From NCBI GenBank assembly GCA_031286555.1, contig JAITUD010000072.1, positions 1 to 8,821 on the forward strand: a DNA stretch of 8,821 nucleotides, read 5' to 3'. A program made the translations under genes and the position numbers. Positions 1 through 5,069 of this stretch are shown one piece after another (within the stretch, counting starts at the first letter, position 1; each line of letters begins with the position of its first letter). The notes beneath the pieces were generated by a model, which was given only the letters and a program-made list of their open reading frames with translations, did not search any database and had not been told where the DNA came from. This DNA comes from Microbacterium sp. GTDB taxonomy: Bacteria > Actinomycetota > Actinomycetes > Actinomycetales > Microbacteriaceae.

Positions 1-567
1 GTCGACGGGCGCGACCGGGAAGTAGCCGCCCTTGAAGGGCGTCTTGTTGCCGAGGTTGCCGCCCTCCTCCTCGCGGCCGGAGTTCCACGCCGCCTCTTCG
101 GAGTCGACCGTGTAGAAGCTCTCACCGGAGGTGACGGAATAGCGCACGTCGTCGAAGATGTAGAACTCCGCCTCGGGGGCGAAGTACGCGGTGTCGGCGA
201 TGCCGGTGGAGGCCAGGTACTTCTCGGCCTTCTTGGCGACCTGACGCGGGTCCTTGCTGTAGATCTCACCGGTGCGCGGGTTGTAGATGTCGAACACCAT
301 CACGATGGTGCTCGCCTCGCGGAACGGGTCGATGTACGCGGTGGTCACATCGGGGATGAGCTGCATGTCGGACTCGTGGATCGACGCGAAGCCGCGGATC
401 GAGGAGCCGTCGAAGAGCTGTCCGTCCCGGAAGAAGTCCTCGTCGACCGTGGAGGCCGGGATGTTGAAGTGCTGCTGCACACCCGGCAGGTCGGTGAAGC
501 GGATGTCAAGGAACTTGACGTCGTTCTCCTTGATGTAGGCGAGCAGCTCGGACGGTTCACTGAACAT
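1..567 (-). CDS. glnA: Glutamine synthetase type I, N-terminal part (3' end lies outside the window)
   Basis: Glutamine synthetase makes glutamine from glutamate, ammonia and ATP in the cytoplasm and is the main ammonia-assimilating enzyme. The 189 codons visible begin MFSEPSELLAYIKEN and match the N-terminal beta-grasp domain of type I enzymes and the start of the catalytic domain. The conserved FDGSS loop is at residues 52-56, and the metal-binding PEAEFYIFD segment at 131-139 has Glu132 and Glu134 in the places of the two metal-ligand glutamates of enterobacterial GlnA. The reading frame is open to base 1, so the gene is cut by the window edge and not truncated in nature. The ATG at 565-567 is supported by an AGGAG ribosome site (574-578) six bases upstream. 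The adenylylation tyrosine would lie outside the window. The gene diverges from the RDD protein gene, and a GlnR-like box lies between them. Identification is firm. Confidence 0.97.
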   Translation of the reverse strand, partial: MFSEPSELLAYIKENDVKFLDIRFTDLPGVQQHFNIPASTVDEDFFRDGQLFDGSSIRGFASIHESDMQLIPDVTTAYIDPFREASTIVMVFDIYNPRTGEIYSKDPRQVAKKAEKYLASTGIADTAYFAPEAEFYIFDDVRYSVTSGESFYTVDSEEAAWNSGREEEGGNLGNKTPFKGGYFPVAPVD

Positions 568-612
568 GTAGCACTCCTGTGGAAGGGATTCGGGGGACTT
601 GGCCCACGAGGC

Positions 613-618
613 AGATTA
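613..618 (-). promoter_or_regulatory. Probable -10 box of the glnA promoter
   Basis: TAATCT read on the minus strand fits the TANNNT -10 pattern and lies 45 bases upstream of the glnA ATG. No good -35 hexamer is found 17-18 bases upstream (ACGGTG or CACGGT); instead that region is covered by the GlnR-like half-sites. A weak -35 overlapped by an activator array is what an activator-dependent promoter would look like. The transcription start would be near base 606, giving a leader of about 40 bases that holds the AGGAG ribosome site. Confidence 0.45.
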
Positions 619-628
619 CGGAGAGGCG

Positions 629-666
629 GTTTCCCCACCGTGTCTGCCGTGTTTCGAGCATGTTAC
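629..666 (-). promoter_or_regulatory. GlnR-like operator: four half-sites with 11-bp period
   Basis: Read on the minus strand towards glnA, the half-sites are GTAAC (662-666), GAAAC (651-655), GACAC (640-644) and GAAAC (629-633), each separated by exactly six bases. This matches the actinobacterial GlnR layout gTnAC-n6-GaAAC repeated twice, with only GACAC departing from GTNAC. GlnR is an OmpR-type nitrogen regulator that controls glnA in Streptomyces and Mycobacterium. The position directly upstream of glnA fits this role. The GlnR gene itself is not in the window, so the regulator is inferred. Confidence 0.72.
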
Positions 667-682
667 AGGCGACGCCTAAGCT
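653..682 (+). promoter_or_regulatory. Probable leaderless promoter of the RDD gene
   Basis: TAAGCT (677-682) fits the -10 pattern TANNNT and is followed by only six bases before the GTG start at 689, so transcription would begin at or next to the start codon. No purine-rich ribosome site precedes the GTG. This spacing is typical of leaderless actinobacterial transcripts. TTCGAG (653-658) is a poor -35 candidate. The GlnR-like half-sites at 651-655 and 662-666 overlap this promoter. Confidence 0.5.
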
Positions 683-688
683 GGAACC

Positions 689-1117
689 GTGACGGATGCT
701 GTGAACACGTACCCCGGAGAGCGCCTCGGAATGCCGCAGACGGGGCCCGGGAGCATCGCCCGCGTCGGTCGTCGGATCGGCGCACTGGCGATCGACTACC
801 TGGCGGCCACGATCATCGCGATCGGCTTCCTCGGCTACAACCAGTTCGACCTGCCTGCAGAGGCCGGGTGGCGTCAGTTCGCGCCGATGATGGTGTTCGC
901 CGTGATGCAGATCCTATTCATCCCCACCGCGGGAGGCAGCCCCGGGCACCGCATCCTCGGCATGCGCGTGATCCGGCTGGGCGGCGGCTGGTCGGGCCTG
1001 TGGCGACCGATCATCCGCACGCTGCTGCTCGTCGTCGTGATCCCCGCGGTGATCTGGGACGCCGATCAGCGCGGGCTGCACGACAAGGCATCCGGCCTGG
1101 TGCTGATCCGCGCCTGA
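689..1117 (+). CDS. RDD family small membrane protein
   Basis: A 142-residue membrane protein of the RDD family, whose general role is unknown; some members have been linked to ion transport. The family residues are visible: RRIGALAID at 28-36 (the Arg and first Asp), the SPGHRILGMRVIR loop at 84-96, and DADQRGLHDKASG at 124-136 with the last conserved Asp. Hydrophobic segments lie near 33-50, 64-80 and 107-123. The GTG at 689 is chosen because the -10 box ends six bases upstream and because the family core starts about 25 residues in. An RDD gene next to glnA is a conserved actinobacterial arrangement, which suggests, without proof, a link to nitrogen status or to the cell envelope. Its stop codon is two bases from the stop of the convergent protease gene. 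Confidence 0.88.
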   Translation: MTDAVNTYPGERLGMPQTGPGSIARVGRRIGALAIDYLAATIIAIGFLGYNQFDLPAEAGWRQFAPMMVFAVMQILFIPTAGGSPGHRILGMRVIRLGGGWSGLWRPIIRTLLLVVVIPAVIWDADQRGLHDKASGLVLIRA

Positions 1118-1119
1118 CG

Positions 1120-1623
1120 CTACGCGGGTCCTGAGCCCGTGGAAGGGTCCTTGCCGCGATTGCGGCGGCGCGCCTCCTTGGGCGCGCGCCCTCCGAGGAA
1201 CGACCGTGCCGGGTCGACGACGAAGCCCTGACGCAGCGCCTCGCGTCCGACCAGCATGCGGAAGCCCATCTCATCGCGATTGGTCAGCGTGACCTCGGCG
1301 GTGACCTCTTGGTCGACCAGACGCACCTTCAGCAGCACCACCAGACGAGTCTCGGTGTGCCCCGAGGAGCTGCGCACCTCGCGGCGGTCGTGCACCGGGT
1401 ACTCGGCGCGCACGGCGTCGGCGAAGGTGTCCTGCCACGGGTTGACCCGGAAGCGGACCCACTCGGCGCCGTCGCGAGTGAACTCCTCGACGTCGAACGC
1501 GTGCAGCGAGGATGTGCGGGCGCCGGTGTCGATCTTCGCTTTGATCCACGCCACGCCGAGATCGGGCAGCCCGACCCACTCACGCCACCCCGTGAGCGTG
1601 TTTGAATGAGAAGACCGACCCAT
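1120..1623 (-). CDS. RimB-type retropepsin-like protease (family often annotated 'ATP-dependent zinc protease')
   Basis: A 167-residue protein of the DUF785/retropepsin-like family that commonly sits beside rimK. In Pseudomonas the partner RimB is reported to trim poly-glutamate tails added by RimK, so an eraser role is the best guess here. The aspartic-protease-like motif KAKIDTGARTSSLHA is at residues 28-42 (Asp32, Thr33, Gly34), and the second family motif LTNRDEMGFRMLVGREAL is at 113-130. The frame is open further upstream to an ATG at 1749. The start at 1623 is preferred because the family similarity begins just inside it, an AGGA site (1631-1634) lies seven bases upstream, and a longer form would run far into rimK. 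The C-terminus is very basic (ARRRNRGK), and its last residues, DPSTGSGPA, come from a repeat-like DNA stretch. Family assignment is good; the substrate is inferred. Confidence 0.85.
   Translation of the reverse strand: MGRSSHSNTLTGWREWVGLPDLGVAWIKAKIDTGARTSSLHAFDVEEFTRDGAEWVRFRVNPWQDTFADAVRAEYPVHDRREVRSSSGHTETRLVVLLKVRLVDQEVTAEVTLTNRDEMGFRMLVGREALRQGFVVDPARSFLGGRAPKEARRRNRGKDPSTGSGPA
1126..1150. repeat. Possible dispersed repeat element at a convergent gene junction
   Basis: The stretch around GTCCTGAGCCCGTGGAAGG resembles the short repeat of the form GTCCTGAGCCTGTCGAAGG that I recall being scattered through many high-GC genomes, often between convergent genes. Here it lies at the tail-to-tail junction and encodes the last residues (PSTGSGP) of the protease, a peptide typical of such repeats read as protein. 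Two or three positions differ from the remembered form, so the assignment is tentative. Confidence 0.35.
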
Positions 1624-1648
1624 CCCTACATCCTGGCAGGAATCCCCG
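1624..1648. promoter_or_regulatory. 25-bp head-to-head junction holding both ribosome sites of the protease and rimK genes
   Basis: The two start codons (minus-strand ATG at 1623, plus-strand TTG at 1649) are only 25 bases apart. The plus strand has AGGAA at 1638-1642, six bases before the rimK TTG. The minus strand has AGGA (1631-1634 reversed), seven bases before the protease ATG. There is no room for two promoters, so each promoter must lie inside the opposite coding sequence and the two 5' leaders must overlap. Confidence 0.6.
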
Positions 1649-2836
1649 TTGAAGATCGCCGTCCTCTCCCGAGCGCCGCAGTCATACTCCACCCAACGTC
1701 TTCGCGCTGCAGCGCAGCAGCGCGGACACAACGTCAAGGTCCTGAACACCCTGAGGTTCGCGATCGATCTGACGGCGGATGAACCGGACCTGTTCTACCG
1801 CGGCAAGCAGCTCAGCGACTACGACGCGATCCTGCCGCGCATCGGCAACTCGATCACGTACTTCGGCACCGCCGTGGTCCGGCAGTTCGAGCAGATGGAC
1901 GTCTACACGCCGAACACGGCCAACGGCATCTCCAGCGCGCGCGACAAGCTGCGCGCGAACCAGATCCTCTCGCGGCACAACATCGCGATGCCGGCGACCG
2001 CCTTCGTGCGCAACCGCGCCGACGTGCGTCCGGCGATCGAGCGGGTAGGCGGCGCGCCGGTGGTGATCAAGCTCCTGGAGGGGACCCAGGGTATCGGCGT
2101 GATCCTCGCGCCGCAGGTGAAAGTCGCAGAGGCGATCATCGAGACGCTGCACTCGACGAAGCAGAACGTGCTGATCCAGAAGTTCATCGCAGAGTCCCGC
2201 GGGCGCGACATCCGCGCCCTGGTCGTGGGCGGGCGCGTGGTCGCGGCCATGCGACGGGTCGCGGACGGCGACGAGTTCCGCTCCAACGTGCACCGCGGCG
2301 GTCGGGTGGAGCCGGTCACGCTCGATCCCGTGTACGAGCAGACGGCGGTGCGCGCGGCGCAGATCATGGGCCTGCGTGTCGCCGGCGTCGACATGCTGGA
2401 GGGTGAGGACGGCCCTCTGGTCATGGAGGTCAACTCGTCACCGGGTCTGCAGGGCATCGAGGCGGCCACCAAGCTCGACGTCGCAGGCGCGATCATCGAC
2501 TACATCTCGGAGCAGGTCGCGTTCCCCGACATCGATGTCCGCCAGCGGCTGAGCGTCTCGACCGGCTACGGCGTCGCCGAGCTCGTCATGCACTCCGGCG
2601 CCGAGCAGGTCGGCAAGCAGCTCGGCGACCTCGGACTCTGGGACCGTGACATCACCGTGCTCACCCTGCACCGCGGCGTGACCGTCATCCCGAATCCGCG
2701 CAAGCACGTCGTGCTGGAGGCGGGGGACCGGCTGCTGTGCTTCGGCAGGCTCGACGAGATGCGCTCGATGATCCCCGAGCGGCCCCGCCGCCGCGCGAAG
2801 GTGCGCCGGCTGCCCAAGCAGCCGCTCGGCGAATGA
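1649..2836 (+). CDS. rimK: RimK-type ATP-grasp alpha-L-glutamate ligase with C-terminal TrkA-C/RCK_C-like domain
   Basis: RimK enzymes use ATP to add glutamates to a protein C-terminus; in E. coli the target is ribosomal protein S6. Residues 1-290 align almost without gaps with E. coli RimK as I recall it: MKIAVLSR at the start, Lys141 in VVIKLLEGTQGIG for ATP binding, RSNVHRGG at 211-218, and the metal ligands Asp248, Glu260 and Asn262 at the same numbers. This alignment fixes the rare TTG codon at 1649 as the start, with AGGAA six bases upstream. Residues about 305-376 are an extra domain missing from the roughly 300-residue E. coli enzyme. YGVAELVMHSGAEQVGKQL, then DITVLTLHRGVTVIPNP, then LEAGDRLLCFGRLDEM follow the pattern of the RCK_C (TrkA-C) domain of potassium channels and transporters, which binds small ligands. 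A basic tail (RPRRRAKVRR) follows. The divergent neighbour is a RimB-type protease. Actinobacterial S6 may lack the E. coli-type glutamate tail, so the substrate is open. Confidence 0.93.
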   Translation: MKIAVLSRAPQSYSTQRLRAAAQQRGHNVKVLNTLRFAIDLTADEPDLFYRGKQLSDYDAILPRIGNSITYFGTAVVRQFEQMDVYTPNTANGISSARDKLRANQILSRHNIAMPATAFVRNRADVRPAIERVGGAPVVIKLLEGTQGIGVILAPQVKVAEAIIETLHSTKQNVLIQKFIAESRGRDIRALVVGGRVVAAMRRVADGDEFRSNVHRGGRVEPVTLDPVYEQTAVRAAQIMGLRVAGVDMLEGEDGPLVMEVNSSPGLQGIEAATKLDVAGAIIDYISEQVAFPDIDVRQRLSVSTGYGVAELVMHSGAEQVGKQLGDLGLWDRDITVLTLHRGVTVIPNPRKHVVLEAGDRLLCFGRLDEMRSMIPERPRRRAKVRRLPKQPLGE

Positions 2837-2839
2837 CGG

Positions 2840-2879
2840 CATGAGAAAGGCCCCGTCATCGGACGGGGCCTTTCTCATG
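2840..2879. terminator. Bidirectional terminator between rimK and the DUF4191 gene
   Basis: A perfect inverted repeat has 18-bp arms (2840-2857 and 2862-2879) around the four-base loop ATCG. The arm reads CATGAGAAAGGCCCCGTC; the GC-rich core is flanked by an A-rich side and a T-rich side, so either strand ends in CCTTTCTC after the stem. It starts three bases after the rimK stop and ends 11 bases from the DUF4191 stop, so it can serve both convergent genes. Confidence 0.93.
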
Positions 2880-2890
2880 AATCGTGCGGG

Positions 2891-3601
2891 TCAGCGCGGG
2901 CGCTGCGCGCGGGCCTTCATCGGGTCGATGCCCTTCGGGATCGGCAGCGATGTCACAGACTGCGAGACCGACTCGATCCGCTTGATCACGGCGGCCATGG
3001 TGGCCTTGTCGATCTTCTTGGGCAGCTTCTTGATGGTCTTGGCGAGATCCTTGATCTGCACCTCGTCCTCACCGTGGCCGACGTAGAGCACGGTGACCGG
3101 CACGCCGGTGGCCACGCGCTGGGCCTTCGAGCGCTCTTCGTTCACCAGGCGCGTGAGGCGCCCGCGTGCGCCCTCGCCGACGACGACCACGCCGCCGCGG
3201 CCGACCGCGCGGTAGACGGCCTCCTGCGTCTTGGGGTTGATGCCGGCGGGCGTGTCAGAGGCCTGCCAGTTGCGGCCGAGGCTGGTCGAGAGCACGTGGC
3301 CGCTCGCACCGGGCATGCCGTCGATCTTCTGGTACATCGCGCTCGTGGAGAGGCGGGTCATCAGCATCATCGCGCCGAGCAGACCGAGCATGAGGCCGGT
3401 GATGCCCCACAGGATGATCGCGAACACGCCGCTCGGGGGGATCAGGTATCCGAGGATCACACCGATCAGCACGCCGCCGACGACGATCGCGGCCTGGGCC
3501 CAGGGGAGCCAGCCGTAGATCTCGCGCGTGAAGCGGAACAGGGACTTCAGTTGGGAGAAGAACCCAGGTCGCTTCTCAGGTGCGGAATCACGCTTTGCCA
3601 T
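2891..3601 (-). CDS. DUF4191 family membrane protein
   Basis: A 236-residue protein matching the actinobacterial DUF4191 family (Rv2219 type), which has no assigned function. After a charged N-terminus and the conserved-looking RFTREIYGWLPW stretch (23-34), two hydrophobic segments at about 34-54 and 58-81 form a transmembrane hairpin with both ends likely in the cytoplasm. The remaining soluble part contains MPGASGHVLSTSLGRNW (96-112) and the Gly/Val-rich AVGRGGVVVVGEGARGRL (132-149), followed by a Lys-rich helical region near 184-210. The ATG at 3601 is supported by the leaderless-type promoter seven bases upstream. In related genomes this gene sits beside lipA/lipB and near glnA; here the lip genes are absent and it is flanked by rimK and an unknown membrane protein, both on the opposite strand. 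No catalytic motif is recognised. Confidence 0.88.
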   Translation of the reverse strand: MAKRDSAPEKRPGFFSQLKSLFRFTREIYGWLPWAQAAIVVGGVLIGVILGYLIPPSGVFAIILWGITGLMLGLLGAMMLMTRLSTSAMYQKIDGMPGASGHVLSTSLGRNWQASDTPAGINPKTQEAVYRAVGRGGVVVVGEGARGRLTRLVNEERSKAQRVATGVPVTVLYVGHGEDEVQIKDLAKTIKKLPKKIDKATMAAVIKRIESVSQSVTSLPIPKGIDPMKARAQRPR

Positions 3602-3608
3602 GGGTACC

Positions 3609-3614
3609 AGCCTA
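3609..3614 (-). promoter_or_regulatory. Probable leaderless -10 box of the DUF4191 gene
   Basis: TAGGCT on the minus strand fits TANNNT and is followed by seven bases (GGTACCC) and then the ATG. Transcription would start at or very near the A of the start codon. There is no convincing ribosome site. No clear -35 was found. Confidence 0.5.
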
Positions 3615-3650
3615 CCGGTCGCCCGGGGCGCGTCGCCGCCGGTGACTCAT

Positions 3651-3702
3651 CGTGCACAGCCCGCATGATCGGACGACCCGTGCACAGACCCGGAAGTCCG
3701 GG
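3651..3702. promoter_or_regulatory. Candidate operator region: paired CGTGCACAG repeats and a CCCGGA/TCCGGG palindrome
   Basis: The 136-base gap between the divergent DUF4191 and unknown-membrane-protein genes has the nine-base word CGTGCACAG twice in direct orientation (3651-3659 and 3679-3687), each containing the palindrome GTGCAC. Right after it, CCCGGA and TCCGGG (3689-3702) form a palindrome with a two-base centre. Such repeats could bind a regulator of either gene. No regulator family is recognised, and no -10 box for the plus-strand gene was found. Confidence 0.3.
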
Positions 3703-3737
3703 AGAGGCACCGGGATGCGCTGCGCTGGGATGGGCGG

Positions 3738-5066
3738 ATGACAGAGAACAGATCGCCCGCCGCGCTGGTCGGCGGCGTGCACCGCCGCATCCGGGTGCTC
3801 GATCCTCAGGAAGGGCCGTTCCAGGGTGAGCTGGTCGTCGACGGCGAAGACGTGCGCGTGCGCGTGGACGCTGCCGGATGCGCCGATGAGCCGTTCTGGG
3901 CGTTCAGCGGCGCCGGTCATGTGGCGGCCCCGCTCGACCTCATCCGCCGCGCTGACGGGACCGACGTCCTCCTGCCCTGGTGCACGGAGCGCGTCGCGGT
4001 GTTCCTGGGCCGTCGGGTCGCCGAGCAGACCCTCGGCACGGGCGAGAGCGTCACGCTGGTCGGCAGCCTGCTGCGCGGTGTCGTGGAGCTCGATGCAAGC
4101 CCGCTGACCGGAACCTGGTGGCTCACGGACGGGGGCAGGCCCGTGTTCGTCCTCGGCGCGGGGGAGCCGGCGTCTGAGAGTGCGCGCGCACTGGTCGCCC
4201 GCGTTCGTGCGAGCGCGGCGAACCGGAGTCTGGAGCGGCTCCTCGCCGACCACGAATCCGGCCTGGCGGATCCGCGTGCCGCACGGCGGCGGATGGACCG
4301 GTGGGAGGCGGAACTCACCGAGCTGGCCGCGCCGCGGCCGCTGCGGCGGGAGGTGTTCGCTCCGGCGGCGGCCGCGGCGGTGATGGAGGATCGCTTCACG
4401 TCGGACGTCGGCGGGCTGGAAGATCAGGGATGGCGCACAGCCGCCGCCGCACGGCTCGGCATCGCTCTCGACCGAGGGCGCGCCCTCCTGCATCGCGTGC
4501 TGAGGCCCGGACGTGGCGCGTCCGAGTCGGCTTCGGAGCTGCCGGCGGCTCCGAAGCGCACCGTCCGTCGTCGGCCCCTTCTCGTGGGGCTGGCGGCGGC
4601 ACTCGTCGTGCTCGCGGGCGGGCTGCTGTGGCCGAGTGGAGATGCCGACGAGCCGGCATCCGCTCAGACGGGCGGTGGGTCGGCCGCGACCAGGACGAGT
4701 CCCGCGCCGCGTGCGGAAGGCCCGTCCCCGGACGCCACGCAGGAGGAGCCGCCCGATGCCGAGAGCACAGATGATCCCATCGCTGCCGCGACAGCACTCC
4801 TGAAACGGATCGACGGATGCGTGCGCGACCACGACGAACGATGCGCGGACGCTGTCGTCGAGGGATCCGCATCGTCGGTGCTCACGGCTGTGCAGGACAC
4901 GGATGCCGGCGACGCGGTCGCGCTCGTGGACTCCTACGGCGACATCGCCGTGATCCGCCGTGGCGGGCCCGAGGAGCGGCAGCAGATCCTGGTGCTCCTG
5001 CGCCAGAAAGACGAATGGCTGGTCCGCGACGTCTATGCCGTCGCGGACCAGCCGGGTTCGTCGTGA
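3738..5066 (+). CDS. Unknown single-pass membrane protein with a cytoplasmic N-terminal region and a small outer C-terminal domain
   Basis: I do not recognise this 442-residue protein. Residues 1-270 are soluble; the first 140 have a beta-rich look (LVVDGEDVRVRVDAAG, TGTWWLTDGGRPVFVLG), and 145-270 look helical and rich in Arg/Ala. KRTVRRR (273-279) followed by a hydrophobic segment (280-298) is a membrane anchor, with the N-terminus predicted inside. Residues 300-345 are a Ser/Thr/Pro/Glu/Asp-rich linker. The last 95 residues form a small domain with Cys361 and Cys369, which could form a disulfide outside the cell, and an end (QQILVLLRQKDEWLVRDVYAV) resembling NTF2-like folds. The ATG at 3738 has a weak GGGA site seven bases upstream. 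The gene occupies the place where lipB-lipA lies in related clusters and ends three bases from the convergent sucB stop. The minus-strand open frame across it has no such architecture. A role in signalling or envelope sensing is only a guess. Confidence 0.8.
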   Translation: MTENRSPAALVGGVHRRIRVLDPQEGPFQGELVVDGEDVRVRVDAAGCADEPFWAFSGAGHVAAPLDLIRRADGTDVLLPWCTERVAVFLGRRVAEQTLGTGESVTLVGSLLRGVVELDASPLTGTWWLTDGGRPVFVLGAGEPASESARALVARVRASAANRSLERLLADHESGLADPRAARRRMDRWEAELTELAAPRPLRREVFAPAAAAAVMEDRFTSDVGGLEDQGWRTAAAARLGIALDRGRALLHRVLRPGRGASESASELPAAPKRTVRRRPLLVGLAAALVVLAGGLLWPSGDADEPASAQTGGGSAATRTSPAPRAEGPSPDATQEEPPDAESTDDPIAAATALLKRIDGCVRDHDERCADAVVEGSASSVLTAVQDTDAGDAVALVDSYGDIAVIRRGGPEERQQILVLLRQKDEWLVRDVYAVADQPGSS

Positions 5067-5069
5067 GAC

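Noticed and set aside
568..688. AmtR-type operator before glnA
   Set aside because: No CTAT-n6-ATAG-like palindrome is present; the 11-bp-spaced GTNAC/GAAAC words fit GlnR instead.
376..1134. Plus-strand 252-codon frame covering the glnA start and RDD gene
   Set aside because: It is an out-of-frame shadow across two well-supported genes and crosses their promoter region, with no recognisable protein pattern.
1167..1190. GC-rich hairpin (GGCGCGC / GCGCGCC) as a terminator for the RDD gene
   Set aside because: The 7-bp stem has a 10-base loop, no T-run follows, and it lies within protease codons for a conserved-looking segment. Such palindromes are expected by chance at this GC content.
1624..1749. 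N-terminal extension of the protease to an ATG at 1749
   Set aside because: The extra 42 residues have no family similarity, are Cys/Arg-rich and overlap rimK. A ribosome site supports the start at 1623.
2841..3086. Plus-strand open frame starting inside the terminator
   Set aside because: Its first codons are the terminator stem read as protein, and the rest is antisense to the DUF4191 gene.
3074..3829. 251-codon plus-strand open frame opposite the DUF4191 gene
   Set aside because: Low-complexity Ala/Asp/His/Arg composition, and it lies on the reverse of a recognised family member.
3612..4832. 406-codon minus-strand open frame opposite the unknown membrane protein
   Set aside because: It is Arg/Pro-rich with no domain or membrane pattern, would overlap most of the plus-strand gene, and has no convincing start. 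The plus-strand frame has an ordered architecture.
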